Below, in pieces: positions 31,546 to 39,911 of a stretch of 42,393 nucleotides of DNA. Every line of letters begins with the position of its first letter. The first letter of the stretch is position 1. The stretch is from the IMG/VR virus record IMGVR_UViG_3300044675_006032, positions 1 to 42,393 of that record; one strand, written 5' to 3'. The DNA comes from a virus. The notes beneath the pieces were generated by a model. It saw only the letters and a program-made list of their open reading frames with translations, did no database searches and was not told the DNA's origin. The translations under genes were made by a program, and so were the position numbers.

Positions 31546-33395
31546 ACAACACTCGCTACAAGATCTTCTAATGCCGAATCCGCTTTAGGGGCAGGTGGTA
31601 CAACAATGATGTCTGCCAACTGTTTTGGGGTCATCCCTTGCATTTCTCTTAGGCGTGACGCTGACTTTCTGATATCTGACTGCAACGTTTCTAGTTGCTC
31701 CAACTGCTCAGGGTTCATCGCAAATTCGCCTATCAAATTGCGATCCTTGACCATCTCGTCAAGTTGGCTCAAAAGGCGATCTTCCAATGAATCTGCGTCA
31801 ATTTTCTGTATATCTTGTAGAACCTTTTCGGCTTCCCCAACTAGTTCGCCATGGCTTTCGGCTGATCTACCATGACGCAAAGTAAGTTCGTTGCCGACTG
31901 GATGATTACGAATACCTGAAGAAAATTTTTCTGCTGTATCACTAAATTCGTAAACGCTCATCACAAAACTATGGTCAATAGGGATGGCGTCAACACCATC
32001 GGAGTTTTCCGCGAACAGAATGTTCCCACTATGCCTATCTCCATTAGCCAAAACAATATCCATCACATGCATATGAACCAATTTTCGGCTATCAACTTTT
32101 TTCATCACTTCCGGATCAGAAGAAAGAATCTTCCCTTCGTATGAGTTATGAACCAGATCCGTAACAACACCCATAGCCGCCCTAGTTGGTGCTGCTTGAA
32201 CCACGCGAAGCGAAGACGATGGATAGCCAAACTCCTCAGTTATTGACACAGCAAGAACCTCATTCACAGGTTCAAACCATCGGGATGCTCCACCCTTGGT
32301 CAGGGGTGCTTTGCTATGCGGAACATTCTCATCCCACATGGACTGCCGTGAAGCGTATTTGACACCAAACATTTGACCTGTTGACCTATCTCGGAAGCGA
32401 TTCATCCCTACGACACCGCCACCAGTGCCAAGTAACTCAAATCGCTTTATTTCTGAAACATTGCCTTCAGAGTCGTAAACATCAATATTTTCTAGAATCG
32501 CGTCAAGTACCAAAGCATCACTTATTTCATTTAGTTTTCCGCCATTGGCAATATGCTGTGAAGCCTTCTCAACTGTGTCAATGTCTTTTTTGACAGTAGG
32601 GAGATCTCTTGAAATATTTCTTCCGTTTGCATCAGCAATACCTATAACAGGATCAAAATCTTTTGCCTTCGCAATAGTGCTATTGCCTTTCTTGAAACCG
32701 CTAGGCGATTTGACCACGGGTGGATCAGCCTTCGGATCCTCTTTTTTATCTTTGCGACGCTTTAATGTCGCTAGGAGGAAATTCTTTGCATCAACGGTGG
32801 CGTCTCGTTTAATCTTCCCCGCTACTGCTTCCAACTGTTCTTTTTTCTTGTCAGATATTTTCCCGCGCCTATGAAGCGAGTCAGTAGCAAAGTCCAATAG
32901 TTGCGCACCGCCAGACTTCAATAAAACCATACCGAAAAGCGTAGATTGTGTCATTGAATCTGAACCATCTGCGTACATGTAATCCATTGTTTGCAGGGCA
33001 ATCATCGCCGCTGCTTTTGAACCATTTTTTACTTTTTCAGATTTGAAAATTACCCGAGCGCCATCAATCAATTTCCCAGCCATGGAAGCCGCCCCGCGTG
33101 CTGCTGATTCAGCAGAAGGGGTGAGGCAGTTGGACATCTGCATGTCGGTGAACTGATTTGCGTTAGGTGTACCGGGTGGGCATCGCAACTTACCCAAAGA
33201 ATCAACTATCACCCCCGCAGCGCGCGCCGCTCTATGACCGACGGAGGTTAACTCTGGTCGGTCTTTTACAGTAGGTCCAAGGAAACCTTTGAACAGCAAA
33301 ACATTCTCTTGAACAGCAGCAACAGATTTGCGGTATTCTGCAACTCTCTCGTTTGCGTCAAAAGCGCGAGACGATTTGATCATCGCCTCAACCAA
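31542..33395 (-). CDS. modular kinase-like effector candidate (617 aa)
   Basis: A 617-aa protein. It has a short version of the shared module, RCPPGTPNANQFTDMQMSNC (C72-x17-C90), then a helical region (100-215) instead of the long Arg/Pro linker. The pre-kinase box IANGGKLNEISDALVLDAIL is at 282-301, followed by FELLGTGGGV and the Lys of FGVKYAS (K346). The catalytic loop ANGDRHSGN has D453, and AIPIDHSF has the metal-binding D474. This is the PI3/4-kinase/HipA-like arrangement with all catalytic positions present. The C-terminus ends MTPKQLADIIVVP. Start: TTG 33395 directly after the upstream stop, or ATG 33383; neither has an ideal ribosome-binding site. Confidence 0.83.
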   Translation of the reverse strand: MVEAMIKSSRAFDANERVAEYRKSVAAVQENVLLFKGFLGPTVKDRPELTSVGHRAARAAGVIVDSLGKLRCPPGTPNANQFTDMQMSNCLTPSAESAARGAASMAGKLIDGARVIFKSEKVKNGSKAAAMIALQTMDYMYADGSDSMTQSTLFGMVLLKSGGAQLLDFATDSLHRRGKISDKKKEQLEAVAGKIKRDATVDAKNFLLATLKRRKDKKEDPKADPPVVKSPSGFKKGNSTIAKAKDFDPVIGIADANGRNISRDLPTVKKDIDTVEKASQHIANGGKLNEISDALVLDAILENIDVYDSEGNVSEIKRFELLGTGGGVVGMNRFRDRSTGQMFGVKYASRQSMWDENVPHSKAPLTKGGASRWFEPVNEVLAVSITEEFGYPSSSLRVVQAAPTRAAMGVVTDLVHNSYEGKILSSDPEVMKKVDSRKLVHMHVMDIVLANGDRHSGNILFAENSDGVDAIPIDHSFVMSVYEFSDTAEKFSSGIRNHPVGNELTLRHGRSAESHGELVGEAEKVLQDIQKIDADSLEDRLLSQLDEMVKDRNLIGEFAMNPEQLEQLETLQSDIRKSASRLREMQGMTPKQLADIIVVPPAPKADSALEDLVASVV

Positions 33396-33725
33396 CTATT
33401 TGTCGCTAGATTCTGACGCTTTGTTAAAGAAAGAAAGTGGAACAACATCATCATCCTCTGCATCTTTTTTCTTAGAAGGCTTTTTCGTTTCCACTTTGGT
33501 TTCTTGTGCATCCTCAACAGGTTCATCAACGCTGATCTCTACTGATGCAGGTGTTTCAACTTCCAACACTGCTTCTTCAACGACAACTACTTCCTCTTTG
33601 ACTTCAACCTCAACAACAGAAATCTGAACTTCAGGCGTCTCAACTACGGGCACTTGTTCTTGTTTTGTGTCAAAAGCAAGACCAGAAGTGTTCACTGAGT
33701 CAAAAGGTTGGTTTTCTTTTTTCAT
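33396..33725 (-). CDS. acidic low-complexity protein, scaffold-like
   Basis: A 109-aa protein dominated by Val-Glu repeats (VVEVEVKEEVVVVEEAVLEV) with a basic patch KKPSKKKD near residue 85. Low complexity and highly acidic, as in scaffolding or internal head proteins. It shares one base with the stop of the upstream gene (TAATG). Probable assembly factor by position between protease and capsid genes; no family recognised. Confidence 0.7.
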   Translation of the reverse strand: MKKENQPFDSVNTSGLAFDTKQEQVPVVETPEVQISVVEVEVKEEVVVVEEAVLEVETPASVEISVDEPVEDAQETKVETKKPSKKKDAEDDDVVPLSFFNKASESSDK

Positions 33726-35203
33726 TAAATGTCGCCAAGACCTGTTTCAATTTCAAGCATTTCAAGTTCCATCAAACTGCTTAGGAACTCTTTCGCTTCG
33801 TCATCCAAAAGAGTCTTTTCTTCCGACCATTCGGCAGGAATCATGTCTTCTTTGTCAAGTTCCATTGCACGCTTCTTGATATGTGCTTTTGCTTTTTCTT
33901 TATCTTTTGCGCGACCGTAAGACATGATTGCGTTCTTCAAGTCTTCTTCATCCTTGATTGGGTATGAGCCGTCTGGCAAAGCCATTCCGCCCTTAGCCAT
34001 TTCGTCACGCTCATCTTCGCTGTACATTGCCTTAAGGGCAACGTCGGCTACTTCTGCATCAATGTCTGCGGCTTCTTCGGGATCGTATTCATCAAATCCG
34101 AGGATCTCACCGTCAACACCAACATAAACATCGTATGACTTTCCGTCTACGCCTTCAATTTCTACAGCGTAAGCGTCGTAACCGTCAAACATGTCGGCAT
34201 CAACAGAAACAACTTCGCCTTCAATTGACTTGGTTGCAATATCTGAAGCCTCGCTGAACGAGATTACTTTTTGTCCGGGTACGGTTGCTACTTCACCAAT
34301 CAAATCTTCATTCAAAAGGTGCCAGCCCATGCACTCGCCTGACGAACCATCAAAGTAAGCCTCAACTGGCTTTCCATCTTTGCGTTGAACATCAACAACA
34401 AAAACATCAACTTCGTCTGCGTAGCCAGAGTCAAGAACTTTTCCTGCGAACATGCTTTCTGCCATGCCTTCAATTTCAAGCAGGCTTGGCATTGTGTCTT
34501 GTTGTTCACATCCACCTGGGCATGATGCACAGATTTCTGAACCGCCCGCATAGACGCGACGCTCAATGGCGCAAACAAAAGCAAGATCGTCATAGTCGGC
34601 AGACTTGACGCCCATTGTTTCCATGCGCTTAGCGCGAGCCTTCTTGCGTTGCTCCATCATCTTTTCAATCTCGCTGTACATCTTCTCTTCTTCATCATCA
34701 AGATCTTCGGGCATGTCTTCTTCGTCGTCTTCTTCTTCCATATCTACGACTTCAGTAGGCTTCTTTTTCTTTTTTGCAGGAGCAGGGGTCATTCCCTCTT
34801 CCATCATTGCGAGATCTTCTTCCATCTTTGCTCCCTTTTCGTCTGAAGCGGAAACCCACTCAGATTTTTCGGTTGCTACTTCTGGTGCTGCGTCAGCAGG
34901 TACGGCTTCTTCCGTTTGCGTGACAGCCTTTGCTCCACACTTGCCACAAACTTTTGCTCCCGGCTTGTAGCCACATTCTGCTAACTCCAAACCTTTGGCG
35001 CATTCAATTCCGCCGTCTGCAAGAAGTTTTACTGTTGGTGTTTCGCTAGCCATGTTCGTGGACTCCTTGTAGTGCATTGTTTTTGCAATACACTTTGTTG
35101 GATTAGAGCAAACAGAGCATGGCGTCAAGCGTTTATCGCCTGACATCAGACACTGATATTTTGCTGTTTTTTGTGGTAAACCTGTTATTGAAGTATAACC
35201 CAT
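33725..35203 (-). CDS. acidic scaffold-like protein with Cys clusters and a PepSY-like region
   Basis: Up to 492 aa. Three Cys clusters occur: CLMSGDKRLTPCSVCSNPTKC near 18-38, CAKGLELAECGYKPGAKVC near 69-87, and CAIERRVY...ICASCPGGC near 210-232. A strongly acidic, helical middle (MEEEDDEEDMPEDLDDEEEK) suits a scaffold. Residues about 325-390 (ISFSEASDIATKSIEGEV, YDAYAVEIEGVDGKSYDVYV) look like a PepSY-type fold. Start is unresolved: ATG 35053 has AAGGAG 9 nt upstream, while the longer frame from 35203 adds the first Cys cluster, which resembles the third, but its first codons coincide with a promoter-like GGGTTATACTT. Probably an assembly protein. Confidence 0.72.
   Translation of the reverse strand: MGYTSITGLPQKTAKYQCLMSGDKRLTPCSVCSNPTKCIAKTMHYKESTNMASETPTVKLLADGGIECAKGLELAECGYKPGAKVCGKCGAKAVTQTEEAVPADAAPEVATEKSEWVSASDEKGAKMEEDLAMMEEGMTPAPAKKKKKPTEVVDMEEEDDEEDMPEDLDDEEEKMYSEIEKMMEQRKKARAKRMETMGVKSADYDDLAFVCAIERRVYAGGSEICASCPGGCEQQDTMPSLLEIEGMAESMFAGKVLDSGYADEVDVFVVDVQRKDGKPVEAYFDGSSGECMGWHLLNEDLIGEVATVPGQKVISFSEASDIATKSIEGEVVSVDADMFDGYDAYAVEIEGVDGKSYDVYVGVDGEILGFDEYDPEEAADIDAEVADVALKAMYSEDERDEMAKGGMALPDGSYPIKDEEDLKNAIMSYGRAKDKEKAKAHIKKRAMELDKEDMIPAEWSEEKTLLDDEAKEFLSSLMELEMLEIETGLGDI
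35191..35201 (-). promoter_or_regulatory. promoter-like element GGGTTATACTT, copy 1
   Basis: The same 11-nt sequence occurs on the minus strand upstream of the protease gene (37437-37427). TATACT fits a -10 box. If active here, it would make a leader of about 130 nt before ATG 35053. Confidence 0.4.
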
Positions 35204-35257
35204 ATTAGTGTTTTGTTTTTGTTACAAATGGAACAGTCTTAAAAACCGTTTTTTTAT

Positions 35258-37360
35258 TTACATTGAGTCCATGATGTTGAGCAACGCATCAAATGCTTCG
35301 TCCTCTACACCATCAATCTCAACGATCACTCCGTCCTCGGTGACTTCTGATTTGATTTGATAATAATCCAGAATTGGATCCAAAAGTTCTTTGACTTCGT
35401 ACAGTGACCGTTCAGCAGAAGAAACCATGAGAGTTTCTTTCTCATCCAACGACAATGACTTAGCCTCAATCTCTGAAGCCACACCACCCGAACTCAACAC
35501 TTCCTTGAGAAGGTTGAAAGCGTTCTGTAGTTTTGTCATATTCCGTGAACTGATAACCCGTCCTGCTTTGACTTCAATGTCTTCATCGGCGTCTTTGCCC
35601 ATGAGTTCAGCAATAGCCGCCATCAGCATGCCCATCATCTGCTTAGGGTCTTTGCCTCCGCCACCGCAACCACAGTCATCATCGTCGTCAGAGTCTTTGT
35701 AGTAAGGCATTTCCATAACTCCGCCGTTATCATCATCGCCTTCCATGACCCAGTTTTTCTTATCTGCCATGTAGTTGATGAAATCGGGCTCATCATTCAT
35801 GAATTGTTTCAGAGCCTCATAAGCCTTTTCGTTGCCTTCGTCTTCGTTCTCAAACTCAACATCTTCCATTTTCATGGTTTCTTCTGTTTCATCTGATTCT
35901 GCCAAACGGTCAGCCATAGCCTCCATCATTTCGTAACCCTTTTCCTCAGAGTCAAGGAAGTCAAATATTGACTTAATTTCTTCTTCGGTCATGGTTTCAA
36001 GCGATTTGCCGGGCTTGAGTACTCCCCTAAGACGGTTATTGAATTCGTTGTCGTCCCAGTTCAACTTGCGTAGTTTGCCACGACAGTTCTTCATGCCCGG
36101 ATGATGACATCCTTCGTTCGGCCAGAGACCAGTTGTTTCATGGTGAAGCCAAGCGCAAATATTGCTCAACGGGTAAAGTTCAGGGTGGTTGGCGAGAATT
36201 ACGCGACAACGACGGAATCCACCCGGCTTTTTCATAATTGGGCGCCAGTAGCGGAGCAGTTTTTCAAGGTTTCCACGACGCGGACCGTATCCACGGGTAC
36301 GGGCGGTAACAATTTCTTGTGGAATGATGCCACCAAGTGGGTCAGCCTTTTCAGGTGACTTTGGTTTCACGCCTGCTGGTACTTGAGGATCCGCGTCAAG
36401 GTTGTATCGGTCTTCGTACCTGCGTTCAGCGTCAGAACCGCTTGGCTTATCTCCATCAACATTGATGTAAACAACCTGTGGCTTTACCCTTGTGGCTTCG
36501 CCAATCATGAATTGTCCATCTTCGTAATGGTATGAAACGCGCATCGTCATGATGCCTTGACCTTCTACACGGTGGTCAAAAATTGCGCTATTTGCATCTG
36601 ATTCACGAATCCTTACCGCGCCACCAAACTTCTTTGCCAAGGCAAGGGGAAGGTTTTCTTCACGACTGCGGTTTGGCATAGGTGCATCAATTGCGTCATC
36701 GTCTTGTTCTGGCTTCGCTTCTGCCTGTGGCTTATTGCGTTGCATGTTGCTCGCCATGAAGCGTGCAAGAAGCGAACGACCCGCTTCAGTAATGTTGCCA
36801 TTTTCTTCACGCATGTAACCTTTTTGGTCATTGCCTTCAAATGACTTGATTGAGATTGTTCCCGTAAGTTGGTTTGCGCCGTGAAGAACAGGGCTTGCTT
36901 CGTACAGTTCAACCTTCTTCAATACGTTTGCTTGGCGCTGTGGGTCAAAATCAGCATCAAGGGTTTTGTAGCCGATTGACCACTCTTGCTCTTCGCCGAA
37001 GAAAGCAACATCAGCAAAAGCCTGACGACCGCGTTCTGATTTCAGATTGAACTGAACTTTGGCATATAGACCGCCAATACCAGCGGCACGCATCTTCATT
37101 GGAAGTCGTGGATCCGATGGTGGAACTTCGTACATTTCAAGAACTTTGCCGATTGGCTCATTCCAGTTGTGACCCCAAACAACACGGGGTTTGCGCCTCT
37201 TGAGGCTGTCTGTGAAAGCGCCCGGAACGATGATGTCGCCGACACTGTCCTTGTTGCCAATTCCCGCAACGAAACATTCAACTACGCCTTGCGCTTCGTC
37301 AATGTTGAACTGACCTTGTAGCGCCTTGTATTGCTGTGTTTCGGTCATCGTCGTAGACAT
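35258..37360 (-). CDS. prohead protease (S78/HK97 gp4 type) fused to a long acidic scaffold-like region
   Basis: A 700-aa protein. The N-terminal 170 residues are the HK97-type prohead protease: VECFVAGIGNKDSVGDIIVP, catalytic His in VVWGHNWNEP (H64), catalytic Ser in EWSIGY (S128) and Glu in LYEASPVLHGAN (E153). Residues about 350-430 contain GGFRRCRVILANHP, CAWLHHETTGLWP and GCHHPGMKNC, a Cys/His motif common in phage proteases and scaffolds. The next region is strongly acidic and helical. KAGRVISSRNMTKLQNAF near residue 607 is a motif typical of the scaffold part of such fusions. The enzyme would cut itself, the scaffold and the capsid delta domain. GGAG precedes ATG 37360. Confidence 0.88.
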   Translation of the reverse strand: MSTTMTETQQYKALQGQFNIDEAQGVVECFVAGIGNKDSVGDIIVPGAFTDSLKRRKPRVVWGHNWNEPIGKVLEMYEVPPSDPRLPMKMRAAGIGGLYAKVQFNLKSERGRQAFADVAFFGEEQEWSIGYKTLDADFDPQRQANVLKKVELYEASPVLHGANQLTGTISIKSFEGNDQKGYMREENGNITEAGRSLLARFMASNMQRNKPQAEAKPEQDDDAIDAPMPNRSREENLPLALAKKFGGAVRIRESDANSAIFDHRVEGQGIMTMRVSYHYEDGQFMIGEATRVKPQVVYINVDGDKPSGSDAERRYEDRYNLDADPQVPAGVKPKSPEKADPLGGIIPQEIVTARTRGYGPRRGNLEKLLRYWRPIMKKPGGFRRCRVILANHPELYPLSNICAWLHHETTGLWPNEGCHHPGMKNCRGKLRKLNWDDNEFNNRLRGVLKPGKSLETMTEEEIKSIFDFLDSEEKGYEMMEAMADRLAESDETEETMKMEDVEFENEDEGNEKAYEALKQFMNDEPDFINYMADKKNWVMEGDDDNGGVMEMPYYKDSDDDDDCGCGGGGKDPKQMMGMLMAAIAELMGKDADEDIEVKAGRVISSRNMTKLQNAFNLLKEVLSSGGVASEIEAKSLSLDEKETLMVSSAERSLYEVKELLDPILDYYQIKSEVTEDGVIVEIDGVEDEAFDALLNIMDSM

Positions 37361-37379
37361 GGTTCTCCAATTAAAAGTT

Positions 37380-37397
37380 GTTTATTAAACAATAAAC
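37380..37397. other. 7-bp hairpin GTTTATT-n4-AATAAAC between portal and protease genes
   Basis: A perfect AT-rich 7-bp stem with a 4-nt loop in the 96-nt gap between portal stop and protease start. Too AT-rich for a terminator; perhaps an RNA processing or operator site. Confidence 0.3.
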
Positions 37398-37426
37398 TAT
37401 TTGGAGTCCCAAAACGGGAACACTTT

Positions 37427-37437
37427 AAGTATAACCC
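37427..37437 (-). promoter_or_regulatory. promoter-like element GGGTTATACTT, copy 2
   Basis: Minus-strand GGGTTATACTT lies 66 nt before the protease ATG; identical to 35201-35191. TATACT fits a -10 box; no convincing -35 is visible. Confidence 0.4.
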
Positions 37438-37456
37438 CTGTATTTTACTGAAAATA

Positions 37457-39661
37457 CTATTCAGTGAAACCAAAACGCAAACGGCAACGACAATTGAAAG
37501 TCAATGCAGGCGGAGCAACTGGATCACCGGGAAAGCGCAATGCAAGACCATCAACGATGAACCCGTCACCGAACTCAACCGTTTTGCCTTCAAGGAATTT
37601 GTGAGCATTACGCACACGCGAATCTTTGCGAGTAATCCAAGTTTTTGTCATACCAACATTGTTTTCCTTGCCAGCCAAGAAGACACCGCCGTTGTATGAA
37701 GCCTGAGCCTCATGTTCGGCAATATCCCTGCGACGCTTGGAAATTAGTTTCAAGAAAATGGCGATCAAAGCCAAGCGCAAAAGCACCGAACGCTCTTCTT
37801 CGTCTTCTTCCATCAGCGCAATGGCTATAGCCGCTGCAATTTCTTCTGCCGTTGTGGTGTTCGCCTGTTGTATACGCTCTATTTGTTGCTGAGCAAGTTT
37901 CTCAACCTCTTGTGGCTCCATCACTACATTGCTACTAGTGCGGGAGGCGACATACTCTTTGGCATCAGTGTAGATAGCCAAAATGATTGGCTCTAGATCT
38001 TCTGCTAGTTGCTTGTCCCAAATCTCGCGATCAAAAATCATGTCAACTGTTAGCACACCGCTAGATATTGACTTCACTCCTCGTTTGCCAAAAGCCTTCT
38101 CCAAAACAACTCGTTGCTGTCTTTCAAAGATGCGCTCAAGAGCACGGTCAAGTATTTCCGTCCATCTGTCTGTATCTGTGTCGGCTTTTGTTTCTAGTTC
38201 TTGTACAAACTTCAGTTGCATTTCATGCTGAATTTTTTCAAACTCAGAAAGTTGCTGATCTGGTGTTAGTGCCGCCGTATCCGTAGGTTGAGCAGGCATA
38301 TCAGGCGCTGGAACTGGTGTTGGTGGTGCAGGAACAGGCATCTCCATCGCGCCTTCCTGTGGAGGCAGACCCGGAGGCGCGGCGTTTGGATCAACACCCG
38401 CCATGTCAACTGGCTGTTGTTCTTCAGGCTTAAACGGCTTCTCTGTGTTCGCAATTGGCGTAAGGTTCGGGTTGGAAAGCAAACTGTCAGCAAGTTCAGA
38501 ATCAACTTTTTTACGACCAGTAGCAGTACGGTATTCATTCAAACTGATGAGACCCTGTTGGAACTCGTCCATCACATATCGTTCGCGTTCTTGTTTTGCG
38601 AGAATCAGAATTGGAATGTCTTCGGTGTCAAAGTCAACATAGTATTTATCGTCAAGTTCATCAAGTGCTCGCGCCAACGTGTGAAGGTGTGGAGCCATTG
38701 TCTCCATCCAAAATACACGGAGTTCTTCAGAAGCATTAGAGAAAGTTCTCCCCGAGGCGTTACCGATTACAGATTCAGGAACACCAAAGGCGGCGAAGAT
38801 TTCGTTCTTCTGTATTTCTCGCATCTGCGTGTAAGCCGCATCTCGTGGTGAAGCAGAAGTGTCCACATAATCAACACCAGACTCTGAAGCGATCACTGTT
38901 GTTGATCCTGTTCGTGAAATGTTTCCACGGAACCTGTTCTTCAACTCTTGCTTGTCATCGTCTTCCATGTCGCCTCTAACAACGAGAAGACCGCCCGGGC
39001 GTCCGTCGTTGATGAGATAGTTGCGGTTATAAAGTTTTGACAGGTTCTCTAACTCAATAGCGATACCAGCAGACTCCATTGGGGTCATTGAAAGATATGG
39101 ATCAAGCGGGTGTGGTCTGCGAATCCAACACACATCTTCAGGCTTTAGAACAAACTTTGTTCCGTTACGCATATCAACTTCAAAACCTTGCACGAACTTC
39201 TTTGCATCAGGAATCGGTGCTGTGTACTGTGGCGGGAGAAGTTGAAGGGCGATAATTTTTCCGTCTCGCGAACGAACCTTCTCAATGAATACGCCTCTTG
39301 TGCTCATCAAGAGTTGAGCAGAAACGCGGTATCTGAAAGCAAAAGAGTTTTCGCCTTCGTTTGACTTGGAGTTAAAAATCTCTAGTAGGGGCTTGTTGTC
39401 TTTTGTTTGCTCGCCTCGCTGATCGTTGCCTTTACGAAGAATTACGGGGAGTCTTGCTTGGTTTCCTGCGATTGCATCTATGCAACGAAACACCCAAGTA
39501 ACTTTTTGCATTCCCTCGCGGTATGCACGGTCAATATCCCAACCATCTTTATACGGTTTCCCAACTCGTCCCATGTCAAAAGCAATGGGCGCACCGGGAT
39601 TGGACATTGCCTTTTCGGCGCTGTTTCTGAGATCTTTATTATTTTCGCTATTCCACGCCAT
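37457..39661 (-). CDS. HK97-type portal protein with C-terminal MuF-like domain
   Basis: A 734-aa fusion. The portal part (about 40-400) shows VTWVFRCIDAIAGNQARLPV, LLPPQYTAPIPD, VCWIRRPHPLDPYLSMTPM, LYNRNYLINDGRPGGLLVV and IFAAFGVPESVIGN, all typical of phage_portal (HK97 family). A Pro-rich linker (about 415-460, APPTPVPAPDMP) leads to a helical region and a MuF-like domain at about 640-734 with KTWITRKDSRVRNAHKFLEG, LRFPGDPVAPP and FNCRCRLRF. MuF proteins act in head morphogenesis and DNA ejection and usually are a separate gene after the portal. The ATG shares a base with the stop of the small membrane protein. Confidence 0.92.
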   Translation of the reverse strand: MAWNSENNKDLRNSAEKAMSNPGAPIAFDMGRVGKPYKDGWDIDRAYREGMQKVTWVFRCIDAIAGNQARLPVILRKGNDQRGEQTKDNKPLLEIFNSKSNEGENSFAFRYRVSAQLLMSTRGVFIEKVRSRDGKIIALQLLPPQYTAPIPDAKKFVQGFEVDMRNGTKFVLKPEDVCWIRRPHPLDPYLSMTPMESAGIAIELENLSKLYNRNYLINDGRPGGLLVVRGDMEDDDKQELKNRFRGNISRTGSTTVIASESGVDYVDTSASPRDAAYTQMREIQKNEIFAAFGVPESVIGNASGRTFSNASEELRVFWMETMAPHLHTLARALDELDDKYYVDFDTEDIPILILAKQERERYVMDEFQQGLISLNEYRTATGRKKVDSELADSLLSNPNLTPIANTEKPFKPEEQQPVDMAGVDPNAAPPGLPPQEGAMEMPVPAPPTPVPAPDMPAQPTDTAALTPDQQLSEFEKIQHEMQLKFVQELETKADTDTDRWTEILDRALERIFERQQRVVLEKAFGKRGVKSISSGVLTVDMIFDREIWDKQLAEDLEPIILAIYTDAKEYVASRTSSNVVMEPQEVEKLAQQQIERIQQANTTTAEEIAAAIAIALMEEDEEERSVLLRLALIAIFLKLISKRRRDIAEHEAQASYNGGVFLAGKENNVGMTKTWITRKDSRVRNAHKFLEGKTVEFGDGFIVDGLALRFPGDPVAPPALTFNCRCRLRFGFTE

Positions 39662-39837
39662 TATTCAGATCCCAACAAGTAACCATAGATTCCGCAGGTT
39701 ACTCCAAGGGCGATCAAGCCCGCTGGTAGGAAAATGAGACCCGTACCTATTGAAATTCCTGCGACGAATAAAACCATCAAACAGTTTGCAAGGTTGCGGC
39801 GCGTGAAGAAAGATTGTAATTTTCGTAAAATGTTCAT
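39661..39837 (-). CDS. small membrane protein with two transmembrane segments
   Basis: A 58-aa protein. A basic N-terminus (ILRKLQSFFTRRN) is followed by two hydrophobic stretches (CLMVLFVAGISIGTGLIF and PAGLIALGVTCGIYGYLLG), so it probably inserts as a helical hairpin with the N-terminus inside. AAGGTGA lies 8 nt before ATG 39837, an excellent ribosome-binding site. Its stop overlaps the portal ATG, so it leads the structural operon. Small two-helix proteins before the portal are common in actinobacteriophages; function unknown, holin possible. Confidence 0.7.
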   Translation of the reverse strand: MNILRKLQSFFTRRNLANCLMVLFVAGISIGTGLIFLPAGLIALGVTCGIYGYLLGSE

Positions 39838-39911
39838 TTAGACCGTCACCTTAGCAAATGAAAGACCTATGCAATACTACAGTATGTATCTAACTATTTT
39901 TACGAGGACTA
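39838..39911. promoter_or_regulatory. divergent promoter/operator region between structural block and terL
   Basis: A 74-nt gap between the two divergent operons. It contains an inverted repeat ATACT-AC-AGTAT (39874-39885) that is a candidate operator and -10 source (TACAGT on the plus strand), and the terL ribosome-binding site GAGG near 39904. No clear -35 boxes. Confidence 0.45.
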
